Source: Roseiarcus sp.
Lineage (GTDB): Bacteria > Pseudomonadota > Alphaproteobacteria > Rhizobiales > Beijerinckiaceae
NCBI GenBank assembly: GCA_030153205.1
Contig: JASLHV010000496.1
Span: forward strand, 1-23,762
Direction of reading: 5' to 3'
DNA: 23,762 nucleotides
Shown in pieces: positions 15,717 to 23,663 of this stretch; position 1 is the stretch's first letter; the number at the start of each line of letters is the position of its first letter. The notes beneath the pieces were generated by a model. It saw nothing but the letters and a program-made list of their open reading frames with translations. It had not been told where the DNA came from and made no database searches. Position numbers and translations under genes: made by a program.

Positions 15717-16559
15717 ATGCGTTTTGAAGGCACTGCTACCTATATCGCGACTGAGGATTTGAAGATCGCGGTCAACGCCGCCATCGTTCTCGAACGTCCC
15801 TTGTTGATCAAGGGCGAGCCGGGAACTGGCAAGACATTGCTCGCTGAAGAAATCGCCCAGGCGATCGGCGCGCCGCTGATCGCTTGGCACATAAAATCGA
15901 CCAGCAAGGCTCAGCAGGGCCTCTACGAATACGACGCCGTATCGCGGCTACGCGACTCGCAGCTCGGTGATCCGCGCGTCTCCGAAATCCGCAACTACAT
16001 CAAGCGCGGCAAATTGTGGGAAGCGTTCACCCATCCGGCGCGGCCTGTGCTGCTCATCGATGAGATCGACAAAGCGGACATCGAGTTCCCGAACGACCTG
16101 CTCCTCGAACTCGACCGCATGGAGTTCTTTGTTTACGAAACGGGCGAGACGGTACGCGCCGCGCAACGCCCCATCGTAGTCATCACGTCGAACAACGAGA
16201 AGGAATTGCCGGACGCGTTCCTGCGTCGTTGTTTCTTTCACTACATTCGCTTTCCCGACGCCGAAACCATGAACAAGATCGTCGAGGCGCACTATCCCGG
16301 CGTAAAAAAGCGGTTGGTCGACGAGGCCCTGCGCATTTTCTTCGATCTGCGCGAAGCGCCGGGCTTGAAGAAGAAGCCCTCGACGTCCGAGTTGCTCGAT
16401 TGGCTCAAATTACTGCTTAACGAGGATATATCGCCGGAGACTTTGCGAGAGCGGGACCCCAAAAAGCTCATCCCGCCGCTCCACGGCGCGTTGCTCAAGA
16501 ACGAGCAGGATGTTCATCTTTTCGAGCGGCTCGCCTTCTTGAGCCGCCGCGAACGATAG
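15717..16559 (+). CDS. MoxR-family AAA+ ATPase
   Basis: A 280-residue AAA+ chaperone-type ATPase. Walker A is GEPGTGKT, Walker B LLIDEIDKAD, sensor 1 ITSNNEKELPDAFLRRCFFHYI with the arginine finger in it. The C-terminal lid includes KKPSTSELLDWLKLLL. It resembles the MoxR ATPases that work with CoxE-type VWA proteins, such as the one encoded at 9414-10589 in the same orientation. The likely role is energy-dependent maturation of a metal enzyme or complex; the target cannot be read from the window. AGAGAAGAG precedes the ATG. It starts 52 nt after cckA, so read-through from cckA is possible. Confidence 0.92.
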   Translation: MRFEGTATYIATEDLKIAVNAAIVLERPLLIKGEPGTGKTLLAEEIAQAIGAPLIAWHIKSTSKAQQGLYEYDAVSRLRDSQLGDPRVSEIRNYIKRGKLWEAFTHPARPVLLIDEIDKADIEFPNDLLLELDRMEFFVYETGETVRAAQRPIVVITSNNEKELPDAFLRRCFFHYIRFPDAETMNKIVEAHYPGVKKRLVDEALRIFFDLREAPGLKKKPSTSELLDWLKLLLNEDISPETLRERDPKKLIPPLHGALLKNEQDVHLFERLAFLSRRER

Positions 16560-16706
16560 GCGCACGGCGGGTTGTGGGACGGTTCGGCGGCGCGAACTTC
16601 ATAACGATCGCCCGCAAATACTTAAAACAACGAGGCTCTTATTGAGGCCGGGTCGATAAAAGTCGCCGTCGCCGATGACACATTCTTCGCAATTGTCACA
16701 CGCTTA

Positions 16707-16738
16707 CTTTGGGCGGTAAGACCAGAATCCGCCCCAAG
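16707..16738. promoter_or_regulatory. Imperfect inverted repeat CTTTGGGCGG / CCGCCCCAAG
   Basis: Ten-base arms with one mismatch around 12 bases. There is no T-run downstream, so a terminator for moxR is less likely than a regulatory or mRNA-stabilising stem. Confidence 0.4.
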
Positions 16739-16849
16739 ATGAATAAATTTCGCCTATTAATCATTGAAAACGTTAGTTTTTCGAATTATCGCGGCGGCGC
16801 CCTCGGCGAGCCGAACAACAAATATTGGCGGTATTTATTCTTTATCAAG

Positions 16850-16864
16850 TTAACTGGCTATTAG
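16850..16864 (+). promoter_or_regulatory. CtrA-like box TTAA-N7-TTAG
   Basis: TTAActggctaTTAG differs by one base from the CtrA consensus TTAA-N7-TTAA. It lies 42 nt upstream of the start codon at 16907, in the promoter zone of the c-di-GMP gene. The CtrA kinase gene cckA is nearby. A single near-match in AT-rich DNA can occur by chance. Confidence 0.4.
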
Positions 16865-16906
16865 AGCACTAAATCTATTCTTGAACGACATTTGCTGCGG
16901 AAAGAC

Positions 16907-19900
16907 ATGTTTCGCGCCGTCGACACGATCGCTGCCCAATACGATTGGCGTTTGCTGACGCTCGCCAGCGTCGTCTTCGTTCTCTCGGGGCTCACCGCTG
17001 TTCGGCTTTACGGGGGCGCGGAGACGCCCGGTCGGCCTCCTGCGCTCGGCGCGATCGCGTCCGGGGCGGCGGCCGGATTTGGCGTCTGGTCAATCCTCCT
17101 CATCGCCGTTCTTGCTGTTCGACCGGGGTTGAACGACGCCGATAGCTTCCCGTTGACCGTCTTTTGGTTGGTCGCCGCGATTGCTTCGGCGGCCTTGGGC
17201 GCGGCTCTGGCGTCGTCCCTTTATCGCCGGCGCCTCGCGCATATCGAGCGGCAGCGCGACGCTTACGCTCGCCAGTCCGAGGCGCAATTGCGTGAGCGCA
17301 ACCGGCAGCTCGACGCCGCCCTCAACAATATGTCGCAAGCCTTATGCATGTTCGATGCGGAAAGGCGACTGATCGTCTGCAACGAACAATACGCGCGAGT
17401 CTTCGGTCTTCCACCGGAACTGACAAAGCCTGGAACGCCTGTCCTCGATATTTTGAACTATCGCGTGGCGCAGGGCATTTTTCCGGGAGACGATCCCAAG
17501 GCCTATATTCAAAGCCGCCTCGCCATTGTGGATGGCGATGCGCCGACGAAGACATTCACGGAACTGCGAGACGGCCGGATATTCTCCGTCCTCCACGTCC
17601 CGATGGTTGGCGGCGGCTGGGTCGCGACTCATGAGGACGTGACCGAGCAGTTCAAAGCGCAGCGCGCGCTCAAAGCAGCCAAGGAGACCTTGGTCGAAGC
17701 GACGTCAAAGGCGGAGCGCGCGGCGGCGGAGGCGAAGGCGGCCCATCAACGCCTGCTCGAAGCATCGAACCTGATGTCGGCTGGATTTGTACTCTTCGAC
17801 GCCGATGACCGCTTTGTCCTTTGGAACAAGCGTTACGCCGAACTCTCCGGCGTCAGCGAAGACGCGATCGCGGTCGGCGTACGCTTCGAGGATGCATTAC
17901 GCGCCTGGCAGACCGATCACTACGGCGATCGCGAGCAGCGCGAACAATGGCTCGCGCAGAGAATAGCGCGCCATCGCCAAACGGAGAACGCCGAGGAAAT
18001 CCGTCTCGCGGACAATCGCTGGATTCGCATCGACGAACGCAGGACGGCGGATGGCGGCAGCATCGGCGTCCGTGTCGATATTACCGATCTCAAACGAAAA
18101 GAGTCCTCCTTCCGGCTGCTCTTCGAGGAAAATCCTGTACCGATGTGGTTGTACGACCACGAGACCCTGCGCTTTCTCGCGGTCAACGATGCGGCAGTCG
18201 AGCACTACGGTCACAGCCGCGAGCGCTTCCTGGAGATGACCATCTTCGAGATCCGGCCACCCGAAGAAGCGGAGAAGTTGCGCCGGGACCTCGCCCTGGA
18301 AGGACGCGTCCGGCAGGACGGCGAGATCTGGCGACACGCCAAAGCCAATGGCGAGGTGATCGACGTCGCCATCTACGAACGTCTGATGACCTATGCGGGA
18401 CGTTCCGCGGCGCTGATCGCGGCGATCGACATAACCAAGACCAAGCGCGCCGAGGCAGAAGCGCAGCGGACGCGCGAATTTCTCAATACGGTTCTCGAGA
18501 ATGTTCCGGCGCCGATCCTCGTTAAGGACGCGCATACGTTCCAACTCGTTTTGGTCAACCGCGCCGCGGAGAATTTTCTCGGCGCGCCGCGATCGAGCTT
18601 GATCAATAAAACATCGCGTCAGATTTACGCCGGCGGCGAGGGCGCTTTCCTTTCCGAGCTCGATCGCGAGGCTCTCGAGCATAAGCGCGAAGTCTATTCC
18701 GACGAGTATCGCGTCGATACGCCCGGCAATGGCGTACGTTTCGTCACGTCGAAGCGGCTGCCTATCCTGGATGAAGGCGGCGAGCCGACTCATCTCGTGA
18801 CCGTCATCAACGACGTCACCGAACGTAAGCGCGCCAATGAGCGGATTGCGCATCTGAGCACGCATGACGCGCTGACGGGGCTTGCCAATCGCGAGGCGTT
18901 CAATCGACAGCTCGTCGAGGCGCTTGCTTTGGCCGATCAGCGCGGCGTTGCGGCTCTGCGCGTCGACCTCGACCGTTTCAAGGACATCAATGACGTCTAT
19001 GGCTATGCGATCGGCGATGCCGTCCTCCGCGCCGTCGCGTTTCGCCTGAAACGCGATGCAGGCGGCGGTTTTGTCGCGCGCGTCGGCGGTGACGAATTCA
19101 CCCTGATCGTCGTGGGCGATCAGCCGGCAAGCGCCAGCGCGGCGGCCAAGCGCATTCTCGCCGCCTTCGCCGACGAAATCGCAATCGAGAATCTTCGCCT
19201 CAAAATCAGCCTGAGTCTCGGCGTCGCCATTTCGCCCGCCGATGGCGTTGAACCTGCGACGCTTCTCGCCAACGCCGAAGCCGCGCTCGATCGCGCCAAG
19301 GACGATGGCCGCGGGATCGTACGTTTCTTCGAGCCTGCGATGGACGCCAAGCTGCGCGATCGCAGAAGCATGGAGCAGGACCTGCAGACGGCGATCGCCC
19401 AGGAGCAATTGCGCGTCGATTATCAGCCGCAGGCCGACATGACGGGAGAGATATTCGGTTTCGAGGCTTTGGCGCGTTGGCGGCATCCGACGCGTGGCTT
19501 GGTGTCGCCCGGCGTCTTCATTCCTCTCGCCGAGGAAAGCGGCGCGATCAAGGAGATCGGCGAGTGGATTTTGCGCGAGGCCTGCCGCGAGGCGGCGTCC
19601 TGGCCGCGTCCTTTGACGGTTTCGGTCAATCTCTCGCCGATGCAATTTCGGCAAGACGATCTCATCGCGATGATCCAGAACATCCTTGTCGAGACGGGCC
19701 TTTCCGGACGGCGGCTCGAACTGGAGATCACCGAGAGCGCGCTGATCGGCGATCCGGATTCCGCGCGGGCGATCCTGCGGCGGATCAAGGCCCTGGGCGT
19801 GCGTATTGCGATGGACGATTTCGGCACCGGCTATTCCTCGCTTTCGTACCTTCAGTCCTTCCCCTTCGACAAGATCAAGATCGATCGCTCCTTCGTCGCC

Positions 19901-20140
19901 GGGCTCGACGGCAACGCGCAGGCCGGCGCGATCATTCGCGCCGTCATCGGCCTCGCCCACGGCCTACAATTGCCGGTCATCGCCGAGGGAGTCGAGACGA
20001 AGGATCAAGTCGCCTTCCTCAAACGGGAAAGCTGCGACGAAATGCAGGGCTATCTCATCGGCCGCCCCGAGCCGATCGAGAACTACGCTCGCGAAGTCGG
20101 CCGCGGCGCCGGCAAGGCGGATTTGAAGGTCGTTGCGTAA
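16907..20140 (+). CDS. Membrane PAS-GGDEF-EAL protein (c-di-GMP synthase/phosphodiesterase)
   Basis: A 1077-residue protein with about three N-terminal membrane helices (16-34, 47-70, 82-104) and a short coiled coil. Four PAS-type segments follow (about 128-245, 270-385, 392-510, 515-635), then a GGDEF domain (motif at 727-731, intact) and an EAL domain. The EAL motif is at 853-855; the other catalytic residues are present: NLS, EITES, DDFGTGYSS (D970, D971), KID, AEGVET, QGY. Both activities therefore look possible. The inhibitory RxxD site normally just before GGDEF is absent (KRDAGGGFVARVGGDEF). It would tune motility or biofilm through c-di-GMP in response to PAS ligands or redox. ATG 16907 has GGAAAG upstream; an in-frame TTG at 16892 is less likely. 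Confidence 0.93.
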   Translation: MFRAVDTIAAQYDWRLLTLASVVFVLSGLTAVRLYGGAETPGRPPALGAIASGAAAGFGVWSILLIAVLAVRPGLNDADSFPLTVFWLVAAIASAALGAALASSLYRRRLAHIERQRDAYARQSEAQLRERNRQLDAALNNMSQALCMFDAERRLIVCNEQYARVFGLPPELTKPGTPVLDILNYRVAQGIFPGDDPKAYIQSRLAIVDGDAPTKTFTELRDGRIFSVLHVPMVGGGWVATHEDVTEQFKAQRALKAAKETLVEATSKAERAAAEAKAAHQRLLEASNLMSAGFVLFDADDRFVLWNKRYAELSGVSEDAIAVGVRFEDALRAWQTDHYGDREQREQWLAQRIARHRQTENAEEIRLADNRWIRIDERRTADGGSIGVRVDITDLKRKESSFRLLFEENPVPMWLYDHETLRFLAVNDAAVEHYGHSRERFLEMTIFEIRPPEEAEKLRRDLALEGRVRQDGEIWRHAKANGEVIDVAIYERLMTYAGRSAALIAAIDITKTKRAEAEAQRTREFLNTVLENVPAPILVKDAHTFQLVLVNRAAENFLGAPRSSLINKTSRQIYAGGEGAFLSELDREALEHKREVYSDEYRVDTPGNGVRFVTSKRLPILDEGGEPTHLVTVINDVTERKRANERIAHLSTHDALTGLANREAFNRQLVEALALADQRGVAALRVDLDRFKDINDVYGYAIGDAVLRAVAFRLKRDAGGGFVARVGGDEFTLIVVGDQPASASAAAKRILAAFADEIAIENLRLKISLSLGVAISPADGVEPATLLANAEAALDRAKDDGRGIVRFFEPAMDAKLRDRRSMEQDLQTAIAQEQLRVDYQPQADMTGEIFGFEALARWRHPTRGLVSPGVFIPLAEESGAIKEIGEWILREACREAASWPRPLTVSVNLSPMQFRQDDLIAMIQNILVETGLSGRRLELEITESALIGDPDSARAILRRIKALGVRIAMDDFGTGYSSLSYLQSFPFDKIKIDRSFVAGLDGNAQAGAIIRAVIGLAHGLQLPVIAEGVETKDQVAFLKRESCDEMQGYLIGRPEPIENYAREVGRGAGKADLKVVA

Positions 20141-20148
20141 CCCGCCTT

Positions 20149-20177
20149 ATCCTCCCCCGTTTTCAACGGGGGAGGAT
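20149..20177. terminator. 13-bp perfect hairpin between convergent genes
   Basis: Arms ATCCTCCCCCGTT (20149-20161) and AACGGGGGAGGAT (20165-20177) pair perfectly around TTC. It lies 8 nt after the GGDEF-EAL stop and 2 nt past the parC stop on the other strand. No T-run flanks it on either side. It may terminate both genes, or be a copy of a dispersed palindromic repeat; C-rich/G-rich palindromes of this look occur repeatedly between genes in many proteobacteria. Confidence 0.7.
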
Positions 20178-20179
20178 GT

Positions 20180-22429
20180 CTACCCGAACTTATTGTTCTT
20201 CGGGAAACCCTTGGGCGGCAGGCGGCCGGCTTCGGCTCTGTTGCCGATCCAGTCCTTCAAGTCCTTGGCGTCCACCGTCCAGACGCGTTGCGAGGAATCG
20301 CGCCACGTCATGCCTTCCTTCATCGTGAAGACCCGTACGTCGGAAAGTCCGCCGTCCTTGTACCTTTGCAATCGTACGCCCTTGCCGCGCGCCATTTCCG
20401 GGGCCTGGTCGATGGGGAAGATCAGCATCTTCCTGTTATCGCCGATCACCGCGATATGATCGCCCTCGGCCGGCGTGACGACCTTGGTCTCGGCCGGCGT
20501 ATCGACGATCAGCACCGCGCGGCCCTTGCGGGTCGACGACAGCATATCGTCATGGCCGACAATGAAGCCACGCCCGTCCGTGCCGGCGATGATCACCTTG
20601 GCGCCAGGCCGGTACAAGAGAACGGTGGCGATGTCCGCGCCTTCGTCGATATCCGCCATCAGCCGGATCGGCTCGCCATGACCGCGGCCGCCGGGCAGTT
20701 TCGACGCATCGAGCGTGAAGACCTTGCCATTCGTGGCGACGACCAGGATTTTCGAGATCGTCTCGGCTGGGAACGTCGTCTTTAAACTGTCGTCGCCCTT
20801 GAAAGCCAGCGTCGACAAGTCTTCGATGTGCCCCTTGAGCGCGCGGATCCAGCCTTTTTGCGAGACGACGATGGTCACCGGCTCGCGCTCGACCAGCGCC
20901 TCGTTGAGGTCGGAGACGATCACATCGGGCGCGGCCTCCAACGTCGTGCGGCGCTTGCCGATCTTGGTGTCCGGGCCATATTTCTTCTTCGTATCGCGGA
21001 TTTGGTACGAGACGGTCTGCCATTGCCGCTTTTCATCGCGCAGCAATTTCTCGATATCGGCTTTTTCCTTCTGCAGTTCCGCTTGCTCGCGCTTCAGCTC
21101 CATTTCCTCGAGCCGGCGCAACGCGCGTAGCCGAGTATCCAGAATATAGGTGACCTGGGCGTCCGAGAGCTTGAATTTGGCGATCAGCGCCGCCTTGGGA
21201 TCGTCCTCTTCGCGAATGATGCGGATCACCTCGTCGAGATTGAGGAAGACCACGACCATGCCGGCGAGCATTTCGAGCCGGCGGTCGATCGCCGCCAGGC
21301 GATGGCGCGAGCGGCGCAGCAGAACGTCGCGACGGTGATCGAGCCATTGACGCAAGGCCTCGTTGAGGCCGACGACGCGCGGCACGACGCCGTCGACGAG
21401 AACATTCATGTTCATCGAGACGCGGCTCTCGAGTTCCGAGAGCTTGAACAGCGACTCCATCATCGTCTCAGGCTCGACCGTCCGCGAGCGCGGCTCGAGC
21501 ACGATGCGCACGTCGTCCGTCGATTCATCGCGTACATCGGCGAGAAGCGGCGCTTTCTTATCGTTGAGCAGGTTGGCAAGCTGTTCGATCAGCCGGGATT
21601 TCTGCACGCCATAGGGTATTTCGGTGACGACCGCGATCCAGGTCCCGCGCCCGCCGTCCTCCTTGCTCCAGCGCGCGCGAACGCGGAACGAGCCGCGCCC
21701 GGTACGATAGGTCTCCGCGATTTGTTCGCCAGGATCGATGATGACGCCGCCCGTCGGAAAGTCGGGGCCGGGGACGAATTGCATCAGCTCTTCGCTCGCC
21801 GCCTTCGGATGCGCGATCAGATGCAGCGCGGCGTCGCAGAGCTCGGCCGCGTTATGTGGCGGGATCGAGGTCGCCATGCCGACGGCGATGCCTTGCGAGC
21901 CATTGGCGAGCAGGTTCGGCAGGGCGGCGGGAAGGACGATCGGCTCTTTCGTGTCGCCGGAATAATTGTCGCGGAAATCGATCGAATCTTCGTCGATGCC
22001 TTCGAGCAGCAGGCGCGCGACGTCGGTCATCCTGGCTTCGGTGTAGCGATAGGCCGCCGGGCCGTCGCCATCGATATTGCCGAAATTGCCCTGGCCTTCG
22101 ACCAACGGATAGCGCGAGGAAAAATCCTGGGCGAGGCGCACCAAGGCCTCATAGATCGCCTGGTCGCCATGCGGATGGAACGAGCCCATCACATCGCCGA
22201 CGATTTTCGCACATTTCTTGAAGGCCGAGCCCGGATCGAGTTTGAGAATATGCATCCCATAGAGGATGCGCCGATGCACCGGCTTCAGCCCGTCGCGCGC
22301 GTCGGGCAGGGCGCGGCCCATGATGGTCGAAAGGGCGTAGGCGAGATAGCGCTCCTCGAGCGCCTCGCGAAGATTGACGTCGACAGCCGGCGGCGGGGGC
22401 GGCGGAGCAGGGGGAGCAGCTTTGGGCAT
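20180..22429 (-). CDS. parC: DNA topoisomerase IV subunit A
   Basis: A 749-residue type IIA topoisomerase subunit that, with ParE, decatenates daughter chromosomes. The N-terminus has a Pro-rich leader (PAPPPPPPAV) before the conserved NLREALEERYLAYALSTIM. The catalytic pair is R128-Y129 in AAYRYTEARM. The quinolone region reads HPHGDQAIYEALVRLAQ, with Gln at position 90 where E. coli ParC has Ser80, and Glu at the second hot spot (E94). A long coiled coil (RRLEEMELKREQAELQKEKA) and a C-terminal beta-pinwheel part follow. I see no GyrA-box of the gyrase type in the C-terminal part, which favours ParC over GyrA. The ATG at 22429 has no Shine-Dalgarno, and no other in-frame start precedes the conserved core. 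The stop is TAG. Confidence 0.94.
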   Translation of the reverse strand: MPKAAPPAPPPPPPAVDVNLREALEERYLAYALSTIMGRALPDARDGLKPVHRRILYGMHILKLDPGSAFKKCAKIVGDVMGSFHPHGDQAIYEALVRLAQDFSSRYPLVEGQGNFGNIDGDGPAAYRYTEARMTDVARLLLEGIDEDSIDFRDNYSGDTKEPIVLPAALPNLLANGSQGIAVGMATSIPPHNAAELCDAALHLIAHPKAASEELMQFVPGPDFPTGGVIIDPGEQIAETYRTGRGSFRVRARWSKEDGGRGTWIAVVTEIPYGVQKSRLIEQLANLLNDKKAPLLADVRDESTDDVRIVLEPRSRTVEPETMMESLFKLSELESRVSMNMNVLVDGVVPRVVGLNEALRQWLDHRRDVLLRRSRHRLAAIDRRLEMLAGMVVVFLNLDEVIRIIREEDDPKAALIAKFKLSDAQVTYILDTRLRALRRLEEMELKREQAELQKEKADIEKLLRDEKRQWQTVSYQIRDTKKKYGPDTKIGKRRTTLEAAPDVIVSDLNEALVEREPVTIVVSQKGWIRALKGHIEDLSTLAFKGDDSLKTTFPAETISKILVVATNGKVFTLDASKLPGGRGHGEPIRLMADIDEGADIATVLLYRPGAKVIIAGTDGRGFIVGHDDMLSSTRKGRAVLIVDTPAETKVVTPAEGDHIAVIGDNRKMLIFPIDQAPEMARGKGVRLQRYKDGGLSDVRVFTMKEGMTWRDSSQRVWTVDAKDLKDWIGNRAEAGRLPPKGFPKNNKFG

Positions 22430-22654
22430 GGGAGGGGGTTAGAGGAGAGGACGAGTCGGGGCAAGGGGCGGCGGTGGCGGAGGGCGTTCTCGTCCCCCTC
22501 CGCGCAAGGGAGAAAGGCGGCCGCGAAAGCCCGCCCTCCAAATTATTCCAAACTCGAGTTTTTCGGTTTCTAATCTTTTCAACGACTTATGATGGAAAAA
22601 CCTGGAAAATTCATCGTCCAGGGTCGATCAGGCGACGGCGGCGGAACGGATTCA

Positions 22655-22931
22655 AAGCTTGGCGGCTCAAAAAGACTAGCGAGCAGTATAGGCCAGTTTC
22701 TGATTTTCAGGAAGAAAAATATGCCATCGCTTGGCGTCGAAAATGATTTCCGGCGAGACGCGAGTCCGAACACGAGATCAAAAGCGTCGCCGGCCTCTGC
22801 CCGTCATGCGCGAGCCGTCGATAGCGCGCATGCTCGCTATGGAAGCGGCCGGAGAGGAAGGATTCATAGCCGACGAGGAGATGGGTGGGCAGGAGACCTT
22901 CGTCGGCAGCAACGGTCTCGATATTCGCCAT
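22655..22931 (-). pseudogene. Beta-carbonic anhydrase remnant, frameshifted and truncated
   Basis: The start is intact: ATG at 22931 with GGAGG five bases upstream, then 60 codons of a typical beta-carbonic anhydrase N-terminus (LLVGYESFLSGRF, HARYRRLAHDGQRPATLLI) including the zinc and active-site motif CSDSR at residues 54-58. Right after CSDSRLA the homology jumps frame (EIIFDAK, around 22735-22755). It then jumps again to a third frame (DGIFFFLKIRN ... LFEPP, around 22660-22725), which matches the family's PGDIFVVRNVANLVPPFEP region. The rest of the roughly 200-residue protein, including the His and second Cys zinc ligands, is missing. The intact frame stops at 22707. A functional enzyme is not possible from this locus. 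An assembly error could explain the frameshifts but not the missing C-terminus. Confidence 0.75.
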
Positions 22932-23046
22932 GTCGTCCTCCGGACGCGATCTTAAGGCGCCGGAGATCTAGCAAACCTATGTGTCGGCTTTCACACGGCG
23001 TGAATCGTCGGGGGTTCAACCGATCTTCGCGCGTTGGCGCGTTTCC

Positions 23047-23502
23047 TCAGGGCGCTCTCAACCACACCCGGCACGCCCCCTTTTGCGCCGGAATGACAAT
23101 TGCGCGCGGCAGTTCAGCCCCAGCGCCGCATCTCCCGAGCGATTGCGCCTCGTCCAAATCGATCGAAACGTAACGGCCGACCGTCACCTTCACGCGGTCC
23201 GGCTCGGTTGGATTCGATGGCTCGGCATTGGTGATGACGGTCGCCTGTCCGTCTTCCGACCATCGCGAGTCCTTGTCGCCTCGGGACGAGTCGATGGTGC
23301 AGGTGTAAGCAGGAGCGCCGCCGAGACCGCACCAAATCACGTCGACCTCGACCCGTTTCACAACACGGTCAACGATCGTGACGCGCGCTTGGCCCGAGGC
23401 GCAGCGCGCCTTCACTTCAAAGTCGCAGGTACGAGACTCTTGGGCGCTCGCGATGGAGGCGGTCATTGCCGCTAGAACAAAAGCTGCGGTAAATGGCTTC
23501 AT
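23047..23502 (-). CDS. Secreted six-cysteine protein, function unknown
   Basis: A 151-residue protein with a Sec signal peptide (KPFTAAFVLAAMTASIASA, cleavage near residue 20) and a mature part that looks like a beta-rich periplasmic domain. Six cysteines in the mature chain (RTCDF, ARCAS, VIWCG, YTCTI, GRCGA, GACRV) suggest three disulfides. I do not recognise the family. The start at 23502 begins a clean signal peptide but has only a weak ribosome site. It is preceded by a 161-nt gap and followed by the carbonic anhydrase remnant in the same orientation, so the two may once have shared a transcript. Confidence 0.7.
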   Translation of the reverse strand: MKPFTAAFVLAAMTASIASAQESRTCDFEVKARCASGQARVTIVDRVVKRVEVDVIWCGLGGAPAYTCTIDSSRGDKDSRWSEDGQATVITNAEPSNPTEPDRVKVTVGRYVSIDLDEAQSLGRCGAGAELPRAIVIPAQKGACRVWLRAP

Positions 23503-23663
23503 CGGCGCTGGAAAGGTTAGCTCGCCTTGATGTTAGAGCCTCCTTGCAGCCTTTCCTAGATCCTGTTGCGGCTCGGACATATCTACGATTAGCGCCAATT
23601 CTTCTCTCAGGCGCTATGCATCCGCGTACTTAGGGCGGCACGCCGATCGGCCAAGCGCTCTTC

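Larger units (their letters stand above)
16560..16906. other. AT-rich intergenic region before the GGDEF-EAL gene
   Basis: 347 bases with no credible ORF. It is clearly more AT-rich than the flanking genes, particularly at 16600-16900, as expected for a regulated promoter. It contains an inverted repeat at 16707-16738 and a CtrA-like box at 16850-16864. No moxR terminator with a T-run is evident. Confidence 0.6.

Noticed and set aside
17897..19960. 687-codon open frame on the minus strand inside the GGDEF-EAL gene
   Set aside because: It is fully antisense to a gene with intact GGDEF and EAL motifs. Long antisense frames are expected in GC-rich coding DNA, and its translation shows no recognisable domain.
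21302..22573. 423-codon plus-strand frame over parC
   Set aside because: Antisense to the highly conserved ParC catalytic region, with charged low-information sequence and no domain.
22589..23173. 194-codon plus-strand frame over the carbonic anhydrase remnant
   Set aside because: Arg/Ser-rich shadow frame; the homology is on the opposite strand.
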